A stretch of 64,000 bases of DNA from Hyphomicrobiales bacterium. Its GTDB lineage: Bacteria > Pseudomonadota > Alphaproteobacteria > Rhizobiales > Rhizobiaceae. The notes below the pieces were generated by a model that was given only the letters and a program-made list of their open reading frames with translations, was not told the DNA's origin and did not search any database. Positions within the stretch are counted from its first letter, which is position 1. Every line of letters begins with the position of its first letter. A program made the position numbers and the translations under genes. Below are positions 33,441 through 42,783 of this stretch, one piece after another. Location: the NCBI GenBank assembly GCA_900470805.1, contig UCCA01000045.1:52147-116146 (forward strand). Reading direction: 5' to 3'.

Positions 33441-33513
33441 CGACAGGCTCGGCTCGCAAGGCTGTGCCTGCCCTATATTTCAGGCCGCTGCTTCTGGCTG
33501 CATTTGCCGTAGA

Positions 33514-35427
33514 TCAGTCGATATTCTTCTCGATGCGTTCCGCAGCGATATCGGGCGGTGTCCAGCCGCGTTCTGCATTGTCGCCAAGCGCGCTGCGATC
33601 GCCGAGCATCGCCTTCTCCAACAAGTCGGCAATCTCCTTGGCCTTGGCGATATATTCCTTGTTGTCATAGACCGCGACATCCTCTTTCCACAGGGGGGCC
33701 AGCGTTCTAAGGCCTCGCACGTCCTGGCGCACGAAAACCGCCTTGCTCTTCTCGACGTCATAAGGATGCATCCCTAGCGTCTTCAGCGCGTACCCACCGG
33801 CGCGCACCGAACTGTCGAACACTTCACGGACGATATCATGCGCGCCCGCTTCATAGAGGCGATAGACAGTTGTCCTGTCGAAGGCGCGGGCGATGATGTG
33901 GATGTGCGGGTTTTCGCGTCGCGCGTGCTTGACGATCTCGATCGCCCGATCCGGATCATCGATCGCCACGACCAGCACCTTGGCTTCGTGAAGTCCGGCC
34001 GAATGCAGGAGATCCGGGCGGCTGGCGTCGCCAAAGAAGGATCGAACGCCGAACTTTCGCAGCCCGTCGATGACATCGGCCTGGTGGTCGAGAACGATCG
34101 TCTTGTAGCCATTGGCCAGAAGCATGCGGTTGACGACCTGTCCGAAGCGCCCGAGACCGGCGATGATCACAGAACCGGGCTCGGTGATTTCATCCGCCTC
34201 GTCTTCCTGCTTGCGGTCGAAGCGGGGCACGATCAGCCTGTCGAAGATGATGAACAGCGCCGGCGTCAGAAGCATGGACATGGCGACGACCAGGAGAAGG
34301 ACGGATGCGAGTTCCGGCGGCAGCACGGCGCTCTGTACCGTGAAGGAAATCAGCACGAAGCCGAATTCCCCGGCCTGCGCCAGCCCGAGCGCAAACAGCC
34401 AGCGATCCGTGCCGCGCAGCTTGAAGACGAAAGCGAGGCAAAACAGCACGATCGCCTTCAACGCCATGACACCGAGGGTGATGCCAAGCACCGTCCAGAC
34501 TTGCGCATAGAGGAGCGAGAAATCGATGCTGGCGCCAACGGTGATGAAGAACAGCCCGAGCAGCAGACCCTTGAACGGCTCGATATCGCTTTCAAGCTCG
34601 TGTCGGAATTCGCTGTTGGCGAGCACCACGCCAGCAAGGAATGTCCCAAGCGCCGGCGATAGGCCGACCACCGTCATCAACAACGCGATCCCAATGATTA
34701 AGAGCAGCGCCGCTGCGGTGAAGATCTCGCGCAGTTTCGACCTTGCGATCAGGCGGAAGATCGGTCGCGACAGGTAATGCCCGGCAGCGATCACGAAGGC
34801 GACGGCGAAAAGGGTGACGAGCGTCACCTGCCAGCCGGGTAAACCCTCGACCAGACTGAGAGAATGGTGGCCGCCTTCCGCAGCATTGCTGCCGAGGGCA
34901 TGGCGTGCGAGATCCGGAAGCGCCAGCAGCGGAATGAAGGCGAGCATTGGGATGACGGCGATGTCCTGAAAAAGCAGCACCGAAAAGCTCGATTGTCCGC
35001 CGGATGACCGCAGCAATCCCTTTTCGCCGAGCGTCTGCAGCACGATGGCGGTCGACGACAGCGAGAAGATGAAGCCTATCGTCAAAGCCACGCTCCACAC
35101 CTGGCCGAGAAGCATGGCGAATGCCATCACGGCAAGCGAGGTGAGGGCTACCTGCAATCCACCGAGCCCGAGAAGCTTGGAGCGCATTTCCCACAACGCG
35201 CGCGGCTGCAGTTCGAGACCGACAAGGAAGAGCATCATCACCACGCCGAACTCGGCGAAATGCTGCAGATCCTGCGTTTCGTTGCCGACCAGATGCAGGG
35301 CCGGGCCGATGACGATACCGGCGATGAGATAGCCAAGCACGGAGCCGAGACCGAGGCGCTTGGCGATCAACACCGAAACCACGGCGGCGAGCAGATAGAC
35401 GAAAGCCTGGAAGATAAAGCTATTCAT
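33514..35427 (-). CDS. KefB/KefC-type potassium/proton antiporter with RCK domain
   Basis: This is a 637-residue membrane protein. The CPA2 exchanger domain of about 12 helices covers residues 1-385 (GIVIGPALHLVG, SLSSTAIVLQTL, ALGTFLAGVVLANSEFRHELESDIEPFKGLLLGLFFITVG). An RCK_N/TrkA-N NAD-binding domain starts at about 405 (SVIIAGLGRFGQVVNRMLLANGYKTIVLDH, GDASRPDLL), followed by a regulatory tail. These systems release K+ and acidify the cytoplasm during electrophile stress and are gated by glutathione adducts. The start at 35427 overlaps the kefF-like stop by eight bases. The final 30 residues are variable. Confidence 0.92.
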   Translation of the reverse strand: MNSFIFQAFVYLLAAVVSVLIAKRLGLGSVLGYLIAGIVIGPALHLVGNETQDLQHFAEFGVVMMLFLVGLELQPRALWEMRSKLLGLGGLQVALTSLAVMAFAMLLGQVWSVALTIGFIFSLSSTAIVLQTLGEKGLLRSSGGQSSFSVLLFQDIAVIPMLAFIPLLALPDLARHALGSNAAEGGHHSLSLVEGLPGWQVTLVTLFAVAFVIAAGHYLSRPIFRLIARSKLREIFTAAALLLIIGIALLMTVVGLSPALGTFLAGVVLANSEFRHELESDIEPFKGLLLGLFFITVGASIDFSLLYAQVWTVLGITLGVMALKAIVLFCLAFVFKLRGTDRWLFALGLAQAGEFGFVLISFTVQSAVLPPELASVLLLVVAMSMLLTPALFIIFDRLIVPRFDRKQEDEADEITEPGSVIIAGLGRFGQVVNRMLLANGYKTIVLDHQADVIDGLRKFGVRSFFGDASRPDLLHSAGLHEAKVLVVAIDDPDRAIEIVKHARRENPHIHIIARAFDRTTVYRLYEAGAHDIVREVFDSSVRAGGYALKTLGMHPYDVEKSKAVFVRQDVRGLRTLAPLWKEDVAVYDNKEYIAKAKEIADLLEKAMLGDRSALGDNAERGWTPPDIAAERIEKNID

Positions 35428-36037
35428 GGCTGATGCCCTCACGAAGGGGAAGCGTGTCGGCACTCAGCAATTCGAGGCGCCTGGCGGCATCGATGTCGAA
35501 AGTTTCGGCTCGCAGTGTTTCGAGGAGCCGCTTGTAGCCTTGGAGATGCGGCTCGGCCCGCCCGTCGGGCCCGGCGTCGTGGGCTGCAAACAGCGCGTAG
35601 GGGGCGACGAAGCGCATTCCACAGAGATTCGCCGTCTGCTCGAGAGGCGACAGCAGTGACCGTAGCCGGAAGTGATTGCTGCCATGTTCGCTGTATGCCT
35701 GATCCGGGCCGCCCGCGGTGACGACGGGAAGAAACGCCTTGCCTGCCAGCTTGTCGCCGGTGTGGCCATAGGCGAAACCATATTCCAGAACCAGATCCTG
35801 CCATTCCTTGAGAATCGACGGGGTCGAATACCAGTAGATCGGAAACTGGAAGATGACGACGTCATGCTTCAGCAGCCGGTCCTGTTCCAGATCGATGTCG
35901 ATGTCGAGTTTTGGATACTCGGAATAGAGATCGACGAAGGTGACGCCCTCGATGCCACGGGCAATGCCGGCCATCTGGATGTTGACGCGAGAATGGCGCT
36001 GTCCGGGGTGGGCAAAAAGAACGAGCACCTTGGCCAT
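35420..36037 (-). CDS. KefF-like NAD(P)H quinone oxidoreductase, ancillary to the K+ antiporter
   Basis: This is a 205-residue flavodoxin-fold FMN protein: VLVLFAHPGQRHSRVN at the phosphate-binding loop, VIFQFPIYWYSTPSILKEWQDLVLEYGFAYG and PVVTAGGPDQAYSEHGSN. This is the MdaB/KefF group, which reduces quinones and is needed for full activity of KefC. It is first in a two-gene operon with the antiporter and overlaps it by eight bases. Together they serve electrophile and quinone detoxification. Confidence 0.9.
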   Translation of the reverse strand: MAKVLVLFAHPGQRHSRVNIQMAGIARGIEGVTFVDLYSEYPKLDIDIDLEQDRLLKHDVVIFQFPIYWYSTPSILKEWQDLVLEYGFAYGHTGDKLAGKAFLPVVTAGGPDQAYSEHGSNHFRLRSLLSPLEQTANLCGMRFVAPYALFAAHDAGPDGRAEPHLQGYKRLLETLRAETFDIDAARRLELLSADTLPLREGISHE

Positions 36038-36127
36038 GCATGGGTCCCATGTGAAGTCGGAATTGCGGCGAGTTTTGGTGCCCGATCGGTGAGCAGACTT
36101 ATTAGAGCTCCGGCCACCTGAAATGGT

Positions 36128-36430
36128 TCAGTAGTATCGTGGTATCGGACCTACCTGTTCGGTTTGATCAGGCAAGTCAACCACGATTTCATCGACATAG
36201 CACCAACCCCAGCCTTCGGGAGGGTCGTATCCCTCCATGACGGCATGCCCGGTGTCGTGAAAGTGGGCGGTCGCGTGCTTTCCGATGGACTGGTCGCAGC
36301 AACCCACATGTCCGCACTCTCTGCAAAGTCGCAGATGCACCCAAGCCTGCCCCTCCGCCAGGCATTCCTGGCAGCCGCGCGTCTTGGGGCGGACGTTCTG
36401 GACCAAACGAACATGTGAGCAAGAATGCGG
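36128..36430 (-). CDS. UBP-type zinc-finger protein, 100 aa
   Basis: This is a small protein made almost entirely of one ZnF_UBP domain: PHSCSHVRL, CQECLAEGQAWVHLRLCRECGHVGCCDQSIGKHATAHFHDTGHAVMEG. The Cys/His pattern for three zinc ions is complete. In eukaryotes this fold binds the free ubiquitin tail; bacterial stand-alone copies are widespread but of unknown role. The start is taken as GTG 36430 with AGGGAG seven bases upstream; the longer open frame to 36556 lacks domain homology. It is monocistronic. Confidence 0.8.
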   Translation of the reverse strand, partial: PHSCSHVRLVQNVRPKTRGCQECLAEGQAWVHLRLCRECGHVGCCDQSIGKHATAHFHDTGHAVMEGYDPPEGWGWCYVDEIVVDLPDQTEQVGPIPRYY

Positions 36431-36662
36431 CACGGCTGTCTCCCTGTTTGCGCGTTGGATTTGACAATGATCGCGGCGTCTTGCAATCGCAAGACATGAT
36501 CTGAAACGCGTCAGCCGGGAAACTCGAGAGCGTCCGACTGCAATGGAGACCGCCAATGATTGCGCTCCATCATGCGAGAATGCACTTGATTGCAGCGCTG
36601 CCGATCAGGCACATCTCTCCGCGGCGCCTTCTGCCCCCACCGAACCGGAGACCTGAACGCTG

Positions 36663-37514
36663 ATGGAATGGAGTGATGTGCGGATCTTTCTTGCCGTGGC
36701 GCGAGCAACCACGCTTGGCGGGGCAGGGCGGGCACTCAAACTCAGCCACCCCACCATAGGCAGGCGGCTGCGGGCGCTCGAAGAGGCGACTGGACAGACG
36801 CTGTTCCAGCGTACCGCCGACGGGTTCGTCCTGACCGACGAGGGCGCCGCCGTGCTGGTGCTCGCCGAACAGATGGAGGAATCGGCCCTTGCGATGGAAC
36901 GAAAACTTGCCGGTGAGGCGCAAACGCTTGACGGGGTGTTGCGGATTTCCTCGGCAGACTGGTTCGGTGCCTATGTGCTGCCGCCGGTCATCGCCGATTT
37001 CTCAAGGACCTATCCCGATGTGCTGATTGAAATTCTGACGGGACAGCGGCTATTCAATCTTGCCCATCGCGAGGCCGACCTCGTCTTCCGCATCGTCCCG
37101 TTCGACGAGCCTGATGTGATTCAGCGCCGGTTGTTGACGATGACCTACGGCGTCTACGTCAACAGCGCGCTGCCGGAACCTGACGTCGGCGATGGGAGCG
37201 GCTTCAATCTCATCACCATGGATGCCTCGCTCGGTTCCTTTCCTGACACCAACTGGCTGAGGGAACGCTTTCCGAACGCTCAATTGGCGCTCCGCAGCAA
37301 CAATCGGCATGTGCAGGCGCAGATGTGCGCCAGTGGCGTCGGCATTGCCGTGCTGCCACGGCCCGTCGGCGACTATGTGCCCAATCTGAAACGCGTCGCG
37401 CTGGATGAAACGCCGCCGGGACGGGACATCTGGATGGGATATCACCGCGACATGAAGCGGCTTGGCCGCCTGCGAGCCTTCGTGGATACGATCACACGGA
37501 TCCTCACGCCCTAG
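36663..37514 (+). CDS. LysR family transcriptional regulator
   Basis: This is a 283-residue regulator. The winged helix is MEWSDVRIFLAVARATTLGGAGRALKLSHPTIGRRLRALEEATGQTLFQRTADGF. The co-inducer domain starts at about 90 (LDGVLRISSADWFGAYVLPPVIADFSRTYPDVLIEI). This subgroup (VRIFLAVAR, THPTIGRRL) often has no neighbouring target. Its end overlaps the convergent channel gene by four bases. No dedicated metabolic gene is divergent, since the zinc-finger gene lies upstream, so the target is open. Confidence 0.9.
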   Translation: MEWSDVRIFLAVARATTLGGAGRALKLSHPTIGRRLRALEEATGQTLFQRTADGFVLTDEGAAVLVLAEQMEESALAMERKLAGEAQTLDGVLRISSADWFGAYVLPPVIADFSRTYPDVLIEILTGQRLFNLAHREADLVFRIVPFDEPDVIQRRLLTMTYGVYVNSALPEPDVGDGSGFNLITMDASLGSFPDTNWLRERFPNAQLALRSNNRHVQAQMCASGVGIAVLPRPVGDYVPNLKRVALDETPPGRDIWMGYHRDMKRLGRLRAFVDTITRILTP

Positions 37515-39010
37515 ATGTCCTCGCCATGCTGAAGCTGGAACAGGTGGCGGATACGCCCGGCCAAGGTATCCGGCTGCCTGCTGGCGAGCGAACCGTTGCC
37601 GGCCAGATGTTTTTCCGATTCAAGCCGGCGTGACAACGTCAGCCCCAGCTCCTCGGCCATTGCAGGGCGGTCCTTGAGAATCGCCGCCAAGTGCTGCTGA
37701 GAAATCTCGTAAACCACCACAAAAGTCAGGGCGCGGATCGTTCCGGGCTCTTCGGCGTCCATCAGAACACCGCGTTCGCCGAAAACATCACCCGGTGAAA
37801 GCCTGTTGAGCTCGATCTCGTGGCCCACGTCATCCCGCTTGATGACGACGACACCGCTGCGCAAGAGCATGAGTGCCGGCGATTTCGCGCCCTGGTCGAT
37901 GATCACGCAACCTTTCTTGTAGGTTCGGCGCACCATCGAGGAGGCAAGGACCTCCCGCTCATCAGCAGTGAGCGTCGAAAAGAGAGGCATCGCATTGAGC
38001 AGCCGCCACGCGGTCGAATGCTCCGGTGACGGAGCGGCGGGATCTGGCGCGGCGTGCCATGCGACGCCCTCGGGACCGGCCAGGGAAATGCCCGCAGCCT
38101 GCAGGTGGCGGTAGATCAGGTCGTAGATCTCGTTCTTGGCCGCCAGCGTCTGCGAAAGACTGAGCACTCGCCAGGAGAGGTCGACCTCGATCGCCTGGCC
38201 GTCCAGGGCGGTGATGGCCACGGATGGTGCCGGCGATCGCATGATGCAGTTGCTGCTCATCAGCACGGTCCGCATCATCTCTTCGATGACCGCAGGAGGG
38301 CGCGTGGGCTCGATGCGCACCTTGATCGAGATTCCATGGCTTTCGTCGGGGCTGGTCAGGTTGACCAGTTGCGCCTTGGCGAGTGCGCTGTTGGGGATAA
38401 CCACAAGATCGTTGGTGCCGCTGAGCATATGGGTTGCGCGCCAGTTGGTCTCGACAACCTTGCCCTGAATGCCGTTCTCCAGCACGATCCAGTCGCCGAC
38501 GCCATAGGGGCGGCCGAGATTGAGCGCGATGCCGGAGAAGACGTCGGACAGCGTGCTTTGCAGTGCCAGACCGAGGATGATCGCGAAGACGCCGGATGTT
38601 GCGATCAGCGTGCCGACAGGAACGCTGAACACGTAAGCGACGATGGAAAGGCCAGCGCCGACGTAGATGATGCCGGCGAGCAGATCCTGCACGAGGCGGC
38701 CCTCACGCGGGCGCTGCTCGATGATCAGGAACAGGCGAACAGAGCTGACAAGCATCATTGCGCCGACCAGCCACCAGATCGTCTTGGCAGACCCGAGAAA
38801 CAGCCGGTGTATCGTATCTTCCGACGACGGCGCGGACGAGTAGGGCTCGATGTCGTTGAAGATGAGCAACCCGGACAGGACGACAAAGAAAGCGACGCTT
38901 GAGACGAATTTCACGGCGCGCCGATTGGGCATGAAGATCCTGACGAGGGCTGCCACCACCATCAGCGCTAAAAATTGGACGATCGGATCTGCGAGCGTGA
39001 AAGGTCCCAT
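37511..39010 (-). CDS. MscS-family mechanosensitive channel with C-terminal cyclic-nucleotide-binding domain
   Basis: This is a 499-residue membrane protein. About four helices precede the MscS pore and beta domain: VGTLIATSGVFAIILGLALQSTLSDVFSGIALNLGRPYGVGDWIVLENGIQGKVVETNWRATHM, then VVIPNSALAKAQLVNLTSPD. From about residue 355 it carries a cyclic-nucleotide-binding domain (YKKGCVIIDQGAKSPALMLLRSGVVVIKR...LSPGDVFGERGVLM). Nucleotide-gated MscS relatives (bCNG) open with cAMP and respond weakly to tension. The start at 39010 (MGPFTLADPIVQFLAL) has GGGAA upstream; a long frame beyond it is spurious. Confidence 0.9.
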   Translation of the reverse strand: MGPFTLADPIVQFLALMVVAALVRIFMPNRRAVKFVSSVAFFVVLSGLLIFNDIEPYSSAPSSEDTIHRLFLGSAKTIWWLVGAMMLVSSVRLFLIIEQRPREGRLVQDLLAGIIYVGAGLSIVAYVFSVPVGTLIATSGVFAIILGLALQSTLSDVFSGIALNLGRPYGVGDWIVLENGIQGKVVETNWRATHMLSGTNDLVVIPNSALAKAQLVNLTSPDESHGISIKVRIEPTRPPAVIEEMMRTVLMSSNCIMRSPAPSVAITALDGQAIEVDLSWRVLSLSQTLAAKNEIYDLIYRHLQAAGISLAGPEGVAWHAAPDPAAPSPEHSTAWRLLNAMPLFSTLTADEREVLASSMVRRTYKKGCVIIDQGAKSPALMLLRSGVVVIKRDDVGHEIELNRLSPGDVFGERGVLMDAEEPGTIRALTFVVVYEISQQHLAAILKDRPAMAEELGLTLSRRLESEKHLAGNGSLASRQPDTLAGRIRHLFQLQHGEDI

Positions 39011-39193
39011 GTGAATTCCCGTGAAATCAACAATGCAGAATGGTCGAGGGCCGACAATTCTTGGAAATAGCGATCTTATTTGTCGTTTGCATCCGTTCAA
39101 AAATGAACAACCGCGGTCCAGAAACGTCAGTTTTATCCGAAGCTCATATCGACGACATCTGTGCCAACACATCAGGCACCAGGATTTCACGAT

Positions 39194-40060
39194 ATGACCC
39201 AGACTACGGATTTTCACAGCTTTCGCCACGGCCAGTTCGACATCACTGTTCTGTCTGATGGTGACATCGCCCTTGGCGGCGAGATATTCGCCCCGGAAGG
39301 CAACGCCGAACAACGCAACACGATCCTTCATCGCCTGGGCGGCGAGGGCGGCACCGCCAACGCGCAGTCCAACATTCCGCTCATTGTCACCGGCAACGAG
39401 GTGATGCTCGTCGATGTCGGTGCCGGGCGTCGCTTCCAGCCATCTGAAGGCAAACTCGAAGACAATCTGCGCGCCGTCGGCGTCGCTCCGGCCGATATCA
39501 CCTCGATCGTTATCTCGCACGCGCATCCGGATCACATCTGGGGCATGTTGCGGGATGACGGCTCCCTTCGTTTCCCGAATGCTCGCTATTTCGTCGGCTG
39601 GACAGAGTGGAATTTCTGGATCGGCGAGGCTGCCGGTGCGTTGCCGAAGGAACTGCAGCCGTTTGTCGAGGGGGCAAGGCGCGATCTCATGGCGATCACC
39701 GATCGCATGACGCTTGTAGCCGATGGCGACGAGATTATCCCCGGCATGACGGTTCTCGCCACGCCTGGACATACGGCCGGTCACATCTCCCTGGTTCTGG
39801 AAGGAGACGTTCCACTGATCGTCACCGTCGACGCGACCGCCAGCGAAATCGTCTCTTTCGAACATCCGGAATGGAGCTTCGGCTTCGACATGGACCCGGA
39901 ACTTGCGGTGCGGACACGCCATGCCCTGCTGGAAAAGGCGGCCTCTGAAAATGCCAAGCTGCTCGGCTTCCACTGGACGTATCCAGGTGTCGGACGGATC
40001 GAGAAGGTTGCTGACGGATATCGCTTTCACGGTTTGACGTCGAAGGCGGTTCAATCATGA
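39194..40060 (+). CDS. Metallo-beta-lactamase fold hydrolase
   Basis: This is a 288-residue hydrolase with the zinc motif HAHPDH in ITSIVISHAHPDHIWGML, a later TPGHTAGH, VTVDATAS for the bridging Asp, and FHWTYPGVG for the last His. It resembles the AttM/quorum-quenching and glyoxalase II-like group, where lactones or thioesters are cut. No signal peptide is visible. The ATG at 39194 is selected from two in-frame candidates. It overlaps the downstream MFS transporter gene (ATGA), so the substrate may be exported or imported by it. Confidence 0.88.
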   Translation: MTQTTDFHSFRHGQFDITVLSDGDIALGGEIFAPEGNAEQRNTILHRLGGEGGTANAQSNIPLIVTGNEVMLVDVGAGRRFQPSEGKLEDNLRAVGVAPADITSIVISHAHPDHIWGMLRDDGSLRFPNARYFVGWTEWNFWIGEAAGALPKELQPFVEGARRDLMAITDRMTLVADGDEIIPGMTVLATPGHTAGHISLVLEGDVPLIVTVDATASEIVSFEHPEWSFGFDMDPELAVRTRHALLEKAASENAKLLGFHWTYPGVGRIEKVADGYRFHGLTSKAVQS

Positions 40061-41271
40061 GCCGCCATACGCTCGGCAGACGGACGAGCCTGATTGTCTC
40101 GGCGGCGGTCGTTGCCCACACGATCTGGACAAGTGCCGCGCCGGCGCTCACCTACCCACTCTATGCCGCAGAATGGCAGCTCACCACCTTTGCAACCACT
40201 GCGATCTTCGCGATCTATCCGATCTTCGTCGTTCTGGTTCTCGTCGTCTTCGGCAACATCTCGGATTTCATCGGTCGCCGTGAAACCATGCTTTTCGGGC
40301 TGGCCGCATCGGCGATCGGCACGCTGATCTTCGCGTTGGCTCCCGATGTCGGCTGGATTTTCGTGGGGCGTGCCTTCATGGGCGTTGGCGTTGGTCTCTC
40401 CGCGGGTCCCTCTGCCGCGGCCGTCGTCGAATTCAGCGCGCCCGGAGAGGCGGCGCAATCCGGCGGCATCACCGCGGCGGCGCAGGCAGTCGGCATGACG
40501 CTGGCCGCCTTGGTCGGTGGTGCGCTCATCCAATATGCGCCGCTTCCGACCCGATTGAACTTCCTTGTGCTGTTCGCGGTGTTGCTGGTCTTGCTTGCGG
40601 CGGCATGGCGCCTGCCGAACCATACCGCGTCGCGCCCCCGCAATGACTGGCGGCCGCGTGTACCATCGATAGCAAACGGTCTGTTTGCCACCTTCGCTGC
40701 AACGACGGCAGCGGTAACGACCTCGTATGTTCTCGGCGCCATGACGCTATCGCTCGGGGCACAGATTGCACGCGACGTTGTCGCGTCGTCGAACGCGCTG
40801 GTGAACGGCGCGACGATCGCCCTTTTCGCGATTGCCTCGGCGCTGGCGACGATTCCCGCTCGCCGAGTGACGCCCGGTCGGATGGTGATGGCCGGTGCGG
40901 CGATCGCCATCTCCTCCTGCGCAGTGCTGGCCATGTCGGCCTACCTGCAGTCGCTGATCCTGTACACGATCGCCCAGGCGGGTTCCGGCATGGCCTACAG
41001 TCTGCTGCTGCTGGGCGGGCTCTCCCTGCTGACCGCGCATGCGCCGGTAACACACAGAGGCGCCACGCTGTCCGCGTTGTTCCTGGTTGCCTATCTCGCG
41101 CAGGCGGTCGTCGCGCTGCTTCTCGGTAAAGTCGCAACGTCTGTCGGATTGCCTTTAGCGGTTGATATTGGTGTGGCGCTGGTCGTAACGCTTGCTGCGA
41201 TCGCCGTACTGCTTGACATGGTGCGGGCGAGAGGCGCCCTGGCTTCCGTCGGGCATTCGAATACGCGCTGA
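40057..41271 (+). CDS. MFS transporter
   Basis: This is a 404-residue inner-membrane protein with 12 predicted helices. The A-loop motif is GNISDFIGRRETMLFG between helices 2 and 3, and GRAFMGVGVGLSAGPSAAAVVEF is typical of drug/metabolite exporters of the DHA1 kind. It is translationally coupled to the MBL hydrolase upstream. The cargo is unknown. Confidence 0.9.
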   Translation: MSRHTLGRRTSLIVSAAVVAHTIWTSAAPALTYPLYAAEWQLTTFATTAIFAIYPIFVVLVLVVFGNISDFIGRRETMLFGLAASAIGTLIFALAPDVGWIFVGRAFMGVGVGLSAGPSAAAVVEFSAPGEAAQSGGITAAAQAVGMTLAALVGGALIQYAPLPTRLNFLVLFAVLLVLLAAAWRLPNHTASRPRNDWRPRVPSIANGLFATFAATTAAVTTSYVLGAMTLSLGAQIARDVVASSNALVNGATIALFAIASALATIPARRVTPGRMVMAGAAIAISSCAVLAMSAYLQSLILYTIAQAGSGMAYSLLLLGGLSLLTAHAPVTHRGATLSALFLVAYLAQAVVALLLGKVATSVGLPLAVDIGVALVVTLAAIAVLLDMVRARGALASVGHSNTR

Positions 41272-41320
41272 AAAAGGCGGTCCTGACCTTGCCTTCGGAG
41301 GCGATAAGCAGTCCAGTTCA

Positions 41321-41354
41321 GAATGAAACATTCAAGGCAGGGTCATGATGACCC
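41321..41354. promoter_or_regulatory. Two inverted repeats upstream of the Old Yellow Enzyme gene
   Basis: GAATG-AAA-CATTC (41321-41333) and GGGTCA-TGA-TGACCC (41340-41354) are adjacent. They are followed by an AT-rich CATATATAAT that could be a -10 region. The second repeat overlaps the probable promoter, as expected for a repressor site of an electrophile-responsive gene. Confidence 0.4.
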
Positions 41355-41419
41355 ATATATAATTCGGCCTCATCGTGACATGTCCGGTGAAGCCACCATG
41401 AAAACCGAACGGAGATACG

Positions 41420-42532
41420 ATGTCCGGAGCAAAACTATTCACGCCGGTTTCGATTGGCGACCTGACGTTGAAAAATCGCATCGTCATCGCGCCCATGTGC
41501 CAGTATTCGGCCGAGGATGGCTCGATGACGGATTGGCACCTGATGCATCTCGGCATGCTGGCGAATTCAGGAGCCGGCTTCCTCACCATAGAGGCAACGT
41601 CGGTATCGCCGGAAGGGCGCATCACCTACGGAGACGTCGGACTTTATTCCGACGAGAACGAACGCGCCATGGGCCGCACACTGGAATCCGTCAGGCGCTG
41701 GTCCGAGATGCCGATCGGCATCCAGCTAGGTCATGCCGGGCGGAAGGCCTCCAGCGAAGTGCCATGGAGGGGTGGCGGTCAGATCTCACCAGACAAGCCA
41801 CAGGGCTGGAAGACCGTGGGCGCCAGCGATCTTCCGTTCGACCCCCGATATGACGCGCCGCAGCAGCTCGACAAAGACGGTCTGGCAAGGCTGCGTGAGG
41901 CATTTGCCGACGCCGCCCGCCGCGCGGCGCGCCTCGACCTTTCTGCAATCCAGATACACGGCGCGCATGGATATCTTCTGCATCAGTTTCTGTCGCCGCT
42001 TTCCAACAAGCGGACCGATGAATACGGCGGATCGCTTGAAAACCGCATGCGGTTTCCGCTCGAAATTTTTGAAGAGGTCCGCAATGCCTTTCCGGCAAAC
42101 CGACCGGTAACGATGCGGGTCTCCGCCAGCGACTGGGCCGAGGGTGGCTGGAACGTCGAGGAAACCACGCAATTTGCGTTGGCGCTCGAAAAACAGGGCT
42201 GCGATGCGGTCCACGTGTCGAGCGGCGGTCTGGTTGCGCATCAGAAAATCGACGTCGGCCCCAACTATCAGGTGCCGTTCGCCCGCGCGATCAAGGCCGC
42301 CACGCGCATGCCCGTTATCGCCGTTGGCCTGATCACCGAGTTCGAACAGGCAGAGGCGATCATCGGGACGGGCGATGCGGATCTTATCGCGATTGCCCGC
42401 GCGATCCTCTACGATCCGCGTTGGCCTTGGCATGCGGCGGCGCATTTTGGCGCGCATGTTTCGGCGCCTGATCAGTATTTACGCTGCCAGCCACGGCAGT
42501 TCCGATCGCTGTTTGAGACCAACAAGGATTGA
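41420..42532 (+). CDS. NADH:flavin oxidoreductase, Old Yellow Enzyme family (YqjM-like)
   Basis: This is a 370-residue FMN TIM-barrel ene-reductase. LKNRIVIAPMCQYSAEDGSMTDWHLMHLG has the Cys of the YqjM class and the Tyr/Trp after it. IQLGHAGRKAS and IQIHGAHGYLLHQFLSPLSNKRTDEYGGSLENRMRFPLE carry the substrate His pair and flavin contacts. It reduces activated C=C bonds, for example in quinones, enones or nitro compounds. GGAG lies five bases before the ATG. It is monocistronic, with palindromes in its promoter. Confidence 0.92.
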   Translation: MSGAKLFTPVSIGDLTLKNRIVIAPMCQYSAEDGSMTDWHLMHLGMLANSGAGFLTIEATSVSPEGRITYGDVGLYSDENERAMGRTLESVRRWSEMPIGIQLGHAGRKASSEVPWRGGGQISPDKPQGWKTVGASDLPFDPRYDAPQQLDKDGLARLREAFADAARRAARLDLSAIQIHGAHGYLLHQFLSPLSNKRTDEYGGSLENRMRFPLEIFEEVRNAFPANRPVTMRVSASDWAEGGWNVEETTQFALALEKQGCDAVHVSSGGLVAHQKIDVGPNYQVPFARAIKAATRMPVIAVGLITEFEQAEAIIGTGDADLIAIARAILYDPRWPWHAAAHFGAHVSAPDQYLRCQPRQFRSLFETNKD

Positions 42533-42541
42533 ATCAGGACG

Positions 42542-42573
42542 GTGCACCTCGGCGCGCCGTCGCCGGGGTGCAC
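42542..42573 (+). terminator. Interrupted hairpin after the Old Yellow Enzyme gene
   Basis: GTGCACC and GGTGCAC enclose CGGCG/CGCCG, giving a 12-bp stem with one mismatch. No T-run follows. It is nine bases after the stop. Confidence 0.4.
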
Positions 42574-42783
42574 GGCATTCGCAAGATTGGCGCTTTGTAT
42601 TCCAAAGCAGATACTTGTTGGCGGACATTAAGTCAATTTCTCAGATATTTTATCTCTTAATCGATGCTTTAGACTATTTTGTTAAAACGTTGATAATATG
42701 AGGCAAACCACGGAAAATCGAGGTTGATGAGGAGGTGGTCGTCGGCCCCGGGCCTGGCGTTCATATGAACCGCTAAAACGGAG

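Noticed and set aside
39011..40054. Possible 847-residue version of the MscS gene reaching 40054
   Set aside because: The added part is antisense to the MBL hydrolase and lacks homology. A start at 39010 with GGGAA gives the expected N-terminal helix.
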